Part shown: in pieces, positions 1 to 5,856 of the stretch
Position numbering within the stretch: position 1 is the stretch's first letter
Layout: every line of letters starts with the position of its first letter
NCBI GenBank assembly: GCA_947258635.1
Contig: CAMYJM010000118.1
Span: 1 to 7,292, forward strand
Length of the DNA: 7,292 nucleotides
Origin: an uncultured Acidimicrobiaceae bacterium
Lineage (GTDB): Bacteria > Actinomycetota > Acidimicrobiia > Spongiisociales > UBA5794
Direction: 5' to 3'
Notes under the pieces: generated by a model
Seen by the model: the letters and a program-made list of their open reading frames with translations, nothing else
Told to the model about the DNA's origin: nothing
Databases searched by the model: none
Made by a program: the position numbers and the translations under genes

Positions 1-224
1 GCTGCCAAGCCTGCGACCATCAGCCCGCCGGGCCATTCCCAAACCAACCCGAGAGGTAGTCCTAACACGATCCCGGCAATGGCAACCGCCGTTCGGAATG
101 TGTGCCACGTGCGCGTCAAATCGGCGAGGCGCATCAGCCCCCGAGCATCCGGTGGCGCGTTCGGGGTTGAATCCTGATGCGAATCCTCGCCTTGTGGGCG
201 CCTCAGCGTGTTCACGATGCCCAT
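1..224 (-). CDS. Partial small membrane protein, N-terminal part only (runs off left edge)
   Basis: A minus-strand reading frame is open from the ATG at 224-222 to the window edge, about 74 codons, so the C-terminus is missing. The first ~38 residues are polar and rich in Asp, Pro and Arg. They are followed by a clearly hydrophobic stretch that begins TAVAIAGIVLGLPLGLVWEW and continues PGGLMVAGLA, as expected for one or two membrane segments. An AAGGA lies just before the ATG with short spacing. The frame stays open upstream and a GTG at 269-267 would add 15 residues, so the start is uncertain. I do not recognise the family. The case for coding rests on the hydrophobic pattern and the uninterrupted frame, not on homology. 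Confidence 0.5.
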   Translation of the reverse strand, partial: MGIVNTLRRPQGEDSHQDSTPNAPPDARGLMRLADLTRTWHTFRTAVAIAGIVLGLPLGLVWEWPGGLMVAGLA

Positions 225-256
225 CGGTCCTTGATTCGCGGCGGCAGTGATTGTCG

Positions 257-388
257 GTGGCTGCTTCACGATATGTATCGGCCCGCGCGCTACCCGACCT
301 GAGAATGGCTCTGGAGCGGGCGTTGGCCGATCTGGGCGAGCCGAACCACAGCCGGGCCGCAGTCAATCTGGTCGAGCAGCACGATTGA
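257..388 (+). other. Short open frame in the 225-443 gap, possibly a gene remnant
   Basis: The gap between the left-edge gene and the secreted protein holds little. One plus-strand frame is open from 251 to a TGA at 386-388. From the GTG at 257 it encodes 43 residues with an amphipathic, protein-like C-terminal part (MALERALADLGEPNHSRAA, then VNLVEQHD). No ribosome site is evident before any candidate start. It could be the tail of a decayed gene, a small protein, or chance. A shorter minus-strand open frame over 290-478 looks like chance and overlaps the end of the secreted-protein gene. Confidence 0.18.
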
Positions 389-443
389 GGAAGCGACCAG
401 TATGAGATTGAAGCGAGAAGCCTGCGATTCCCCAGGATGCCTG

Positions 444-893
444 TCAGCGGCTCGGTCCTGGCTGCGAGATACTCCCATCTAGCTGACCGTCGTATGCGCC
501 GGTCGACAAGTCGATGGTGCCGGTGATGAAGGCGCTCCCAGTGGAATCCTGGAACCGGCCAGTTCCGCCGGTGATCTCAATGGTCTGTTCGTATTGGAAG
601 ACCGGAGGGGATCCCGCTACCAATTCGAAACTCGTTGTCACGTTGGTGACAGTGTCCCCGTTGGCGGCCGTCCACACCGTGTCGTCCGTACCGTCACTCG
701 GATCGAGGTCGATCAGTCCCGCAAACGCACCCAAATGCGAGAATTCCCCCGAGAACTCCGCGCCGGCACCTGCGAAGTACCCCTTCAGCGGAACCTCCCG
801 ATTGGGCTGCGCTGCCAACGCCGCTGGAGCCAGCAAGGCTCCTAGCATCAACAGTGTCAGGACAGCGGTCGACGTTCTGCGTACACGGATCAT
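444..893 (-). CDS. Small secreted protein of unknown function
   Basis: 149 residues from the ATG at 893-891, which follows AAAGGGGG about ten bases upstream; a TTG two codons earlier is less likely. Residues 1-28 form a classical Sec signal peptide: basic RVRR, a Leu/Ala-rich core, and an ALAAQ cleavage region. The mature ~120 residues are acidic, poor in Cys and rich in Gly, Thr and Asp. A GGTGRF motif sits in the C-terminal third (ITGGTGRFQDSTGSAFITG), followed by alternating hydrophobic/polar strands. GGTGRF is seen in dirigent and allene-oxide-cyclase-like beta-barrels and many bacterial secreted proteins, so a small exported beta-barrel is my inference. No lipobox Cys, sortase motif or catalytic residues were seen. 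It lies downstream of the PLP operon on the same strand but 223 bases away, with structured DNA between, so it is probably a separate unit. Confidence 0.8.
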   Translation of the reverse strand: MIRVRRTSTAVLTLLMLGALLAPAALAAQPNREVPLKGYFAGAGAEFSGEFSHLGAFAGLIDLDPSDGTDDTVWTAANGDTVTNVTTSFELVAGSPPVFQYEQTIEITGGTGRFQDSTGSAFITGTIDLSTGAYDGQLDGSISQPGPSR

Positions 894-911
894 TCCCAAG
901 ACCCCCTTTCA

Positions 912-933
912 GGCGGGCGGGACTTTGCCCGCC
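912..933 (-). promoter_or_regulatory. Hairpin just upstream of the secreted-protein ribosome site
   Basis: Perfect 7-base inverted repeat: GGCGGGC at 912-918 and GCCCGCC at 927-933 with an 8-base loop. In the minus-strand transcript it ends a few bases before the AAAGGGGG ribosome site of the secreted-protein gene, so it could influence initiation. GGCGGGAC also occurs as a direct repeat at 916-923 and 948-955, which could alternatively be a protein-binding pair 32 bases apart. Confidence 0.3.
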
Positions 934-962
934 ACAACCCAACCCTAGGCGGGACATCGGGC

Positions 963-1005
963 GCTTGGGCTCGACTCTCGATATGAGACTCGGTCCGACC
1001 CAAGC
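963..1005. repeat. Long-loop inverted repeat, alternative partner of the three-way-junction stem
   Basis: GCTTGGG at 963-969 is perfectly complementary to CCCAAGC at 999-1005, closing a 29-base loop. The right arm shares bases 1002-1005 with the AAGCCGGC arm (1002-1009) of the neighbouring stem, so in RNA the two pairings compete. This is read directly from the sequence; any regulatory role is inferred. Confidence 0.35.
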
Positions 1006-1068
1006 CGGCACCATGCGTGGGGGAGGTTGCGCGACCTCCCGTCACGGCGCACCCTGATGCGCCGGCTT
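1002..1068. ncRNA. Candidate structured RNA element (three-way junction), class not recognised
   Basis: AAGCCGGC at 1002-1009 pairs perfectly with GCCGGCTT at 1061-1068. Inside lie GGGAGGT/ACCTCCC (1021-1027 with 1034-1040), extendable by CGTG/CACG (1016-1019 with 1043-1046), and a small GCA/TGC stem (1049-1051 with 1058-1060). Together they make a plausible three-way junction. The closing stem cannot coexist with the T-tailed hairpin at 1045-1064 on the plus strand, nor with the 963-1005 pairing on either strand, which is riboswitch-like logic. On the minus strand the element would be a 5' leader of the secreted-protein gene, or the tail of the PLP operon. On the plus strand it would be a free-standing RNA, since no plus-strand gene follows for several kilobases. 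It does not match the consensus of any riboswitch I can recall. Another dyad, CTCGA/TCGAG at 1076-1090, flanks it. Confidence 0.35.
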
Positions 1069-1071
1069 TTT
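1045..1071 (+). terminator. Intrinsic terminator-like hairpin with T-run (plus strand)
   Basis: CGGCGCA at 1045-1051 and TGCGCCG at 1058-1064 form a perfect 7-bp GC-rich stem with a 6-base loop, followed by GC and five Ts (1067-1071). By form it is a Rho-independent terminator reading left to right, yet no plus-strand gene lies upstream in the window. Reading leftward, the hairpin follows the operon stop codon at 1117 but has no T-run on that side. It may end antisense transcription, act as a weak tail-less terminator for the operon, or be half of a conformational switch with the 1002-1068 element. Confidence 0.5.
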
Positions 1072-1116
1072 CTCACTCGATTACGTCGAGATCCCGACCG
1101 CAACCGCCCGGTGTAG

Positions 1117-2574
1117 CTAGCCGGCCACCCGATCGTTGAACGCCGTGATCAGCTCGTCGATGGGGTCGGCCATCGCCTGGATCGAGGTCCAGTAGTCGTC
1201 GTCGTACCACTGGGCTTGGATCTCCTCATAGGTCTTGCCCTGCTGCTCGACCCAGGTGTAGTACTTGAGGTTGTGGATCCGCTTGCGGTCGTAGTAGCCC
1301 AGCTCGTGGACGTGCTCGAGGCCGGTGCCGAGCAGATAGCGGTGGTGGGCGACTGCGGCGTCCGTGGCGTCGAAGGTGCCCCGGTCCTCGGTCAGCTCGG
1401 CGAGGCGGCTGCCGTACATCTCCATCGAATCGGTGGCGATCGTCACCACGATGTCCTTCGAGGTCATCTCGTAGTGCTTGGCGACCTTGATCGCCGCCAA
1501 GAGGTTGGCGGACCCCGATATCCCGAGAAGCGGTAGATGCCCGATCGTGGCGTCGTCGACTCCGGCATCCGCCAGGTACTCGAGGCCGGCGGGCTCGTTG
1601 AACAGCCGGGTCAGGCTCATGGCCGCCTCGTCGTCGAGACCGATCGCCATGTCGGTGTTTTTGGCGTTGTGGACCCAGGGGATGTGCTTGTCGCCGATGC
1701 CCTCGATGCGGTGCTCCCCGAACCCGTTGTACAGGATGGTGGGGCATTGGGCGGCTTCTCCGGCGGCGATGACCGTGCCCGGGTAGTGCTGTTTGAGGTA
1801 GTCGCCGGCGGCGATCGTGCCCGCCGAACCGGTGGTCACGGCATAGCCGCGCAGCCGATGGCCTTCGCCGGCGATGGCCTCGACCACCTCTGCGATCGCC
1901 GGGCCGGTCACCGTGTAGTGCCACAGGTAGTTACCGAACTCGTCGAACTGGTTGAAGATGACAAGGTCCTCGCCCGAAGCGCGCAGCTCGTTGCACTTGT
2001 CGAAGATCTCTTTGACGTTTGACTCCGAGCCCGGAGTCTTGATGATCTCGCCGGCCACCTTTTCCAGCCAGGCGAAACGCTCCCGGCTCATACCTTCCGG
2101 CAGGATGGCGATCGATTCGCAGCCCAGGATGTTTGAGTCGAAGGCGCCGCCGCGGCAGTAGTTGCCGGTCGAGGGCCACACGGCCTTCTGCGTCGCCGGG
2201 TCGAACTGGCCGGTCACCAGGCGCGGCACCAGGCAGCCGAAGGCGGCGCCGACCTTGTGGGCGCCAGTCGGGAACCACTTGCCGACGAGCGACACGACCC
2301 GCGCCGAGACCCCGGTCAGCGATGATGGCCACTCGACGTAGTTGACGTCACCGAAGCCGCCGCCGTCGACGGTCGGCTCGTTGTGCCAGCTGATGCGATA
2401 GAGGTTGAGCGGGTGGAGATCCAACAATCCGACACCCTTCAGTGAGACCTTCACATCGTCGGGGATCAGCGACGGGTCGCGCATCATCGCGAACGTGGGA
2501 ATACGGATGTCGCGCTCTTTGGCGACGGCGGCGGCGCTAGTTAGGGTCGATTCGTCGAGGGTCAGATCAATCAT
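1117..2574 (-). CDS. Fold-type II PLP-dependent enzyme, 485 aa, exact reaction unknown
   Basis: Last gene of the operon. Features of the cysteine synthase/TrpB superfamily are visible: the probable Schiff-base lysine is K107 in FPTGAHKVGAAFG (compare TGAHK of TrpB), a substrate-loop-like STGNYCRGG begins at 135, QFDEFGNYLWHY lies at 209-220, and the phosphate-binding-like TTGSAGT is at 247-253. At 485 residues it is longer than typical cysteine synthases (~310) or diaminopropionate ammonia-lyase (~400). The excess lies partly in an N-terminal extension of ~90 residues and in a Tyr/Trp-rich C-terminal tail (from about 410). The ATG at 2574-2572 overlaps the preceding stop by 8 bases and has AGGTGA just upstream, so translational coupling is likely. 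It ends in TAG. A lyase or deaminase acting after the carbamoyl-transfer steps fits the context but is inference. It does not look like YgeX/DpaL itself. Confidence 0.88.
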   Translation of the reverse strand: MIDLTLDESTLTSAAAVAKERDIRIPTFAMMRDPSLIPDDVKVSLKGVGLLDLHPLNLYRISWHNEPTVDGGGFGDVNYVEWPSSLTGVSARVVSLVGKWFPTGAHKVGAAFGCLVPRLVTGQFDPATQKAVWPSTGNYCRGGAFDSNILGCESIAILPEGMSRERFAWLEKVAGEIIKTPGSESNVKEIFDKCNELRASGEDLVIFNQFDEFGNYLWHYTVTGPAIAEVVEAIAGEGHRLRGYAVTTGSAGTIAAGDYLKQHYPGTVIAAGEAAQCPTILYNGFGEHRIEGIGDKHIPWVHNAKNTDMAIGLDDEAAMSLTRLFNEPAGLEYLADAGVDDATIGHLPLLGISGSANLLAAIKVAKHYEMTSKDIVVTIATDSMEMYGSRLAELTEDRGTFDATDAAVAHHRYLLGTGLEHVHELGYYDRKRIHNLKYYTWVEQQGKTYEEIQAQWYDDDYWTSIQAMADPIDELITAFNDRVAG

Positions 2575-3862
2575 TGGTCACCTGTTCCATTGCTGTTTCC
2601 AGAGCACCGAGGCTAGGCGGCACCCGGATGGGCTCGGCTCCGGCGGCGCGCACACCCGCGAGCACGCTCGGAACGTCTTTCAATCCAGATCCGGTGCTGA
2701 TGACCGCGACCCGGTCGTCGGCGCCGTCGAGGTCTTGCTCAACCGCCACCGCGTGGCCGGCGGACGCAGCCGCCGCGGCCGGTTCGGCAAAGACGCCACT
2801 GCCGGCGGCGATCCGAGGGATCGAGCCAAGGATGTGGTCGTCGCCGACCCGGAGGTAGGCGCCGCCGGTCTCCGTGACCGCGGCCAAGGCCTTGACCCGG
2901 TCGCGGGGCAGGTCGGCGCTGATCGAATCGGCCGCGGTGACGGCGCTGATCGCCGGCATGGTGGCGACGTCGGCGCCGCTCTCGAAGGCCCGCACCATGT
3001 AGTCGCTGCCGGCGGCCTGGATGCCGTAGATACGCGGCATCATGTCGATCCATCCCAGGGCGTGGGCATCTTTGAGCCCCTTGTGAACGCCGCCGATGAT
3101 GGAGCCGTCACCGACCGATACGAAGATGGCGTCGGGGACCACGAAGCCGAGCTGCTCGACTATCTCGAGCACCACCGTCTTCTTGCCCTCGGCCACGTAC
3201 GGGTTGACTCCGGTGTTGCGGTTGTACCAACCCCACCGGCCGACGGCTGCCGTCGCCAGCTCGAACGCCTCGTTGTAGTTGCCGTCGACGAGTACGACGG
3301 TGGCTCCGAACGCGAGCAGCTGCGCCACCTTGGCTTCCGGGGCGCTTTGCGGGACGAAGATGACCGAGCGCTGCCCGACGGAGGCGGCGATCCCGGCGAG
3401 GGCGGCCGCCGCGTTGCCCGTTGAGGCCGTGGTGATGATCGCGGCGCCTTCCTCCTGCGCCTTCATCACGGCAATTGCCGAGGCGCGGTCCTTCAACGAG
3501 GCGGTCGGCTGACGCCCTTCGTCCTTGACCCACAGCGTGCGCACCCCGGCCATCTCGGCGAGACGGGGAGCGAGGTACAGCGGGGTACCGCCAACGGTGA
3601 GCGGCGGGGGAGTGGCTTCGGCATCGATCGGCAGTAGAGCCCGATAGCGGAACATCGTCGTATCGCGGTCCGCCGCCAGCGTTTCCCGATTGAGCATGGC
3701 GGCGATCCGCTCGTAGTCGTATCGGACATCGAGTGTGCCCGCCTCGCCGCAGTCGTCGCAGGTATAGCGGCCCGGCTCTGGGTCATAGCCGGCTCCGCAG
3801 ATGGTGCACTCGAGGTGGTTGATCGCCGCCGTCACCCGCGCCCCGTCATGCATGGGTGCCAT
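2567..3862 (-). CDS. Threonine-synthase-like PLP enzyme with N-terminal zinc ribbon
   Basis: 431 residues, fold-type II PLP enzyme of the threonine synthase/threonine dehydratase group. A Cys4 zinc ribbon (C19-x2-C22 ... C35-x2-C38), common in one ThrC branch, opens the protein. Then come PTASLKDRAS with the PLP lysine K124, the substrate loop ASTGNAAAA (~145-153), the phosphate-binding SVGDGSIIGG, and TGSGLKD near the C-terminus, which matches the ThrC TGxGLKD motif. No hom or thrB lies nearby, so housekeeping threonine synthesis is not supported by context. A beta-eliminating lyase, ammonia-lyase or beta-replacement role in the carbamoyl-catabolism operon is an alternative. The gene starts 24 bases after the carbamate kinase stop and overlaps the next PLP gene by 8 bases. 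There is no strong Shine-Dalgarno site before the ATG at 3862; ATG 3853 or GTG 3835 (after a GGGG-containing run) are possible starts, and both keep the zinc ribbon. Confidence 0.9.
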   Translation of the reverse strand: MAPMHDGARVTAAINHLECTICGAGYDPEPGRYTCDDCGEAGTLDVRYDYERIAAMLNRETLAADRDTTMFRYRALLPIDAEATPPPLTVGGTPLYLAPRLAEMAGVRTLWVKDEGRQPTASLKDRASAIAVMKAQEEGAAIITTASTGNAAAALAGIAASVGQRSVIFVPQSAPEAKVAQLLAFGATVVLVDGNYNEAFELATAAVGRWGWYNRNTGVNPYVAEGKKTVVLEIVEQLGFVVPDAIFVSVGDGSIIGGVHKGLKDAHALGWIDMMPRIYGIQAAGSDYMVRAFESGADVATMPAISAVTAADSISADLPRDRVKALAAVTETGGAYLRVGDDHILGSIPRIAAGSGVFAEPAAAAASAGHAVAVEQDLDGADDRVAVISTGSGLKDVPSVLAGVRAAGAEPIRVPPSLGALETAMEQVTND

Positions 3863-3886
3863 GGCGGCCGGGGAACTTGGCTGGTG

Positions 3887-4828
3887 CTACTGGACAATCC
3901 GTGTTCCCGTCTCGCCGGCCATGGCGCGCTCGAGGTTCTGTGGGTTGGTGATCAAGGCTTCCTTGCCACCGGCCTCCATGAACTGGACGACCGCCCGCAT
4001 CTTCGGCGCCATCGAGCCCTCGCTGAAGTGTCCCCCCTCGGCCAGGTAGCGCTTCACTTCGGCCAGCGTGAATTGCGCCACCCACTCTTGATTCGGCTTG
4101 CCGAAGTTGAGTGCGACTTGCTCGACTGCAGTCGAGATCAGCAGCAGATCGGCATCGACCTGGCCGGCCAGCAGCGCCGATGCCAGATCCTTGTCGATCA
4201 CTGCGGCGATGCCTTCGAGGTCGCCGCTCTCGTTGACGACGACCGGGATGCCGCCGCCGCCGACTGCGATGGTGACCACACCGGCATCGAGGAGCTGCTT
4301 GATGACGTCGAGCTCGACGATTCGCTTGGGGGCCGGCGAGGCGACGACCCGCCGCCACCCGCGGCCGGCATCCTCTTTGACGTCCCAGCCGTCCTCGTCG
4401 CGTCGCTTCATGGCCTTGGCCTCGTCCATGAACGAGCCGATCGGCTTGCTCGGATTGGCGAAAGCCGGGTCGTTGATGTCCACTTCGACCTGGGTGACCA
4501 CGGTGGCAACGCTCTTGGCGATACCGCGCTGCCGGAAGTCGTTGACCAGGTTCTGCTGGAGCATGTAGCCGATGGCGCCCTGGGTGTCGGCGCCGCAGTA
4601 GTCGAGCGGCACCTCGTGGAGCTCACTGCTCGACAGCTCGGAGCGCCGCAGGATGAAGCCGACCTGGGGACCGTTGCCGTGTGAGATGGCCACATCCCAT
4701 CCCTCCTGGACGAGGGATGCAATGTGATCATCGGTCTCGGCGGCGGCGGCGTACTGATCCTGCACCGTGACGTGCGCGGAGTCGGGAATCAGCGAGTTGC
4801 CGCCGATGGCGACTACGACCCGGGGCAT
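3887..4828 (-). CDS. arcC: Carbamate kinase
   Basis: 313 residues, the usual family length, of the amino-acid kinase fold. It catalyses carbamoyl phosphate + ADP giving ATP + carbamate (then ammonia and CO2), in the cytoplasm, and is generally catabolic. Visible motifs: AIGGNSL (7-13), SHGNGPQVG (49-57), CGADTQG (78-84), GGGGIPV (190-196), IDKDLAS (211-217), and GSMAPKM (271-277), where the family lysine lies. The ATG at 4828-4826 shares its A with the TAA of the upstream carbamoyltransferase (TAATG), so the two are translationally coupled and probably made together. This start gives MPRVVVAIGGN, right for the family; the open frame further upstream is only the shadow of the neighbouring gene. 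It ends in TAG directly after GTRIVQ, where carbamate kinases normally end. Pairing with a carbamoyltransferase means carbamoyl phosphate made by the latter can be cashed in for ATP. Confidence 0.97.
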   Translation of the reverse strand: MPRVVVAIGGNSLIPDSAHVTVQDQYAAAAETDDHIASLVQEGWDVAISHGNGPQVGFILRRSELSSSELHEVPLDYCGADTQGAIGYMLQQNLVNDFRQRGIAKSVATVVTQVEVDINDPAFANPSKPIGSFMDEAKAMKRRDEDGWDVKEDAGRGWRRVVASPAPKRIVELDVIKQLLDAGVVTIAVGGGGIPVVVNESGDLEGIAAVIDKDLASALLAGQVDADLLLISTAVEQVALNFGKPNQEWVAQFTLAEVKRYLAEGGHFSEGSMAPKMRAVVQFMEAGGKEALITNPQNLERAMAGETGTRIVQ

Positions 4829-5778
4829 TACTCCCAGGCCCCCAGGACCGACGAGAGGAGCGCCATACGCATGACAACGCCGTTGTAGGCCTCTTCCCAA
4901 TATCGGGCGTGCCGCGAGCCGTCGACCTCGACGAGGAGCTCGTCCATCCGCGGGAGCGAGTGGAGCACGATGGAGCTGCCCTTGGCCTTCTTCATGACCT
5001 CGCCGGTCACCTGGTAGGCGGCCGGAGTCTTGCCGTAGTCCTCCGGCACTTCGTCGCGCGAGAGCGTGTAGTCGGGCTGGACCACCGGCTCCATATAGAC
5101 GACGTCGGCCTCTTCGATGGCGTCGTTGACGTGATCGACGATGCGGTAGTTGGTGCCCAGCGCGTCGAGCTCGGCGAGGAACTCGGGGAGCGGCGACATC
5201 TCTTCGGGGGCCAGGATGATCATCTCGGCATCGAATTGCGACAGCGCATAGCCGAGGGAGTGCATCGTGCGCATCCGGTGGTCGCCGACGGCGAGGATTG
5301 ACTTGCCGTCTACGGAGCCCATTTCCTTGGTGATCGTGTAGAGGTCGGTGAGGACCTGCGTCGGATGCTCGCCCCAGCCGTCGCCGCCGTTGATAACGGG
5401 GATCGAGGCCCACTCGGCGGCCTCCTGGGGGGCGCCCTGCTGGTAGTGGCGCATGACGATGACGTCCCCGTAGAACTCGAGCATGTGCACCGTGTCCTTG
5501 ATCGACTCCTGGTAGAAGTCGCCGGCCCGGGTCATCTTGGCGTCGGAGAAACCGTTCACGCGGCCGCCGAGTCGGTTCATCGCCGACTCGTGGGCGAGGC
5601 GGGTGCGCGTCGAGGGCTGATAGAAGGCGGTGACGAGGATCTTGTGGGCGAGCAGATCGCTGGTACGGCGCCCGCGGGCAACAGGCTCGAGCCGATCGGC
5701 GATCTCGAAAAGGTGCATGAATTCGTTGCGTTCGAATCCCTTCAAGGACAGGATGTCCCGTCCCGCAAAGCTGCGCAT
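4828..5778 (-). CDS. Aspartate/ornithine carbamoyltransferase-family protein, probably not a true PyrB
   Basis: 316 residues from the ATG at 5778, chosen because AGGAGG (5785-5790) sits six bases before it; 13 upstream codons without a ribosome site are left out. Carbamoyl-phosphate motifs are intact: PSTRTR (55-60), VMRH (108-111), HPTQ (138-141), GDHRMRTMHSL (165-175), LHSLPRMDEL (272-281). Overall it looks PyrB-like. By hand alignment to E. coli PyrB, however, the 80s loop GKKGET is replaced by GDFYQES, removing Lys84, and the region of Arg229-Val-Gln231 reads MEPVVQ, so Arg229 is absent while the Gln is kept. Both residues are needed for aspartate use in E. coli PyrB. I infer a different acceptor or a catabolic direction. 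It is the first gene of the operon, coupled by TAATG to carbamate kinase, with no pyr genes around, and is driven from the divergent promoter facing the GntR gene. Confidence 0.92.
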   Translation of the reverse strand: MRSFAGRDILSLKGFERNEFMHLFEIADRLEPVARGRRTSDLLAHKILVTAFYQPSTRTRLAHESAMNRLGGRVNGFSDAKMTRAGDFYQESIKDTVHMLEFYGDVIVMRHYQQGAPQEAAEWASIPVINGGDGWGEHPTQVLTDLYTITKEMGSVDGKSILAVGDHRMRTMHSLGYALSQFDAEMIILAPEEMSPLPEFLAELDALGTNYRIVDHVNDAIEEADVVYMEPVVQPDYTLSRDEVPEDYGKTPAAYQVTGEVMKKAKGSSIVLHSLPRMDELLVEVDGSRHARYWEEAYNGVVMRMALLSSVLGAWE

Positions 5779-5784
5779 TGTTAC

Positions 5785-5790
5785 CCTCCT
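5785..5790 (-). promoter_or_regulatory. Strong Shine-Dalgarno deciding the carbamoyltransferase start
   Basis: On the minus strand AGGAGG is followed by GTAACA and then ATG at 5778-5776, close to ideal spacing. It places the start inside the longer open frame that begins at 5817, and leaves a 5' leader of about 35 bases from the inferred promoter. Confidence 0.8.
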
Positions 5791-5796
5791 GTAGGC

Positions 5797-5850
5797 TTGT
5801 CTGATTGGTACGACCATCCTACAATATGATCACCGGACCGACCAGTCAGA
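5797..5850. promoter_or_regulatory. Face-to-face divergent promoters sharing a -10 region, inside an inverted repeat
   Basis: Rightward: -35-like TTGTCT (5797-5802), a 17-base spacer, and -10-like TACAAT (5820-5825), leading to the GntR gene. Leftward: -35-like CTGACT (complement of 5844-5849), a 17-base spacer, and -10-like TATTGT (complement of 5821-5826), leading to the operon. The -10 elements overlap almost completely. TCTGATTGGT (5800-5809) and ACCAGTCAGA (5841-5850) form an inverted repeat with 9 of 10 matches that covers parts of both -35s. The boxes are read from sequence; each leftward hexamer matches the sigma-70 consensus at only four of six positions, so the leftward call is weaker. 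Confidence 0.5.
5805..5817. promoter_or_regulatory. Candidate GntR/HutC-type operator
   Basis: TTGGTACGACCAT contains the dyad TGGT-acg-ACCA (5806-5816). It resembles the TGGTCTAGACCA sites of HutC-type regulators such as DasR and NagR, with a spacer one base shorter. It lies in the spacer of the rightward promoter, so binding would block the regulator's own transcription. A second half-like site, ACTGGTC (complement of 5840-5846), overlaps the leftward -35 region. Assignment to the neighbouring GntR protein is inferred from position. Confidence 0.4.
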
Positions 5851-5856
5851 GTTTTG

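Noticed and set aside
2405..3424. Long plus-strand open frame (339 codons) opposite the PLP genes
   Set aside because: It is antisense to two genes with clear PLP-enzyme motifs, and its Arg/Gly/Val/Asp-rich composition is typical of a high-GC shadow frame.
3815..4684. Plus-strand 289-codon open frame opposite carbamate kinase
   Set aside because: Antisense to a full-length, motif-complete carbamate kinase; low-complexity Leu/Asp/Arg-rich shadow.
4829..5413. Upstream extension of the carbamate kinase frame to 508 codons
   Set aside because: The extension is Arg-rich shadow of the carbamoyltransferase gene. The ATG at 4828 gives the exact family N-terminus and a TAATG junction.
4828..5778. 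Pyrimidine biosynthesis locus
   Set aside because: No pyrC, carAB, pyrR or pyrI nearby; the partner is carbamate kinase and key aspartate-binding residues appear absent.
5779..5817. Longer start for the carbamoyltransferase (13 extra codons)
   Set aside because: No ribosome site before 5817, and the extra codons would overlap the inferred promoter; AGGAGG sits six bases before the ATG at 5778.
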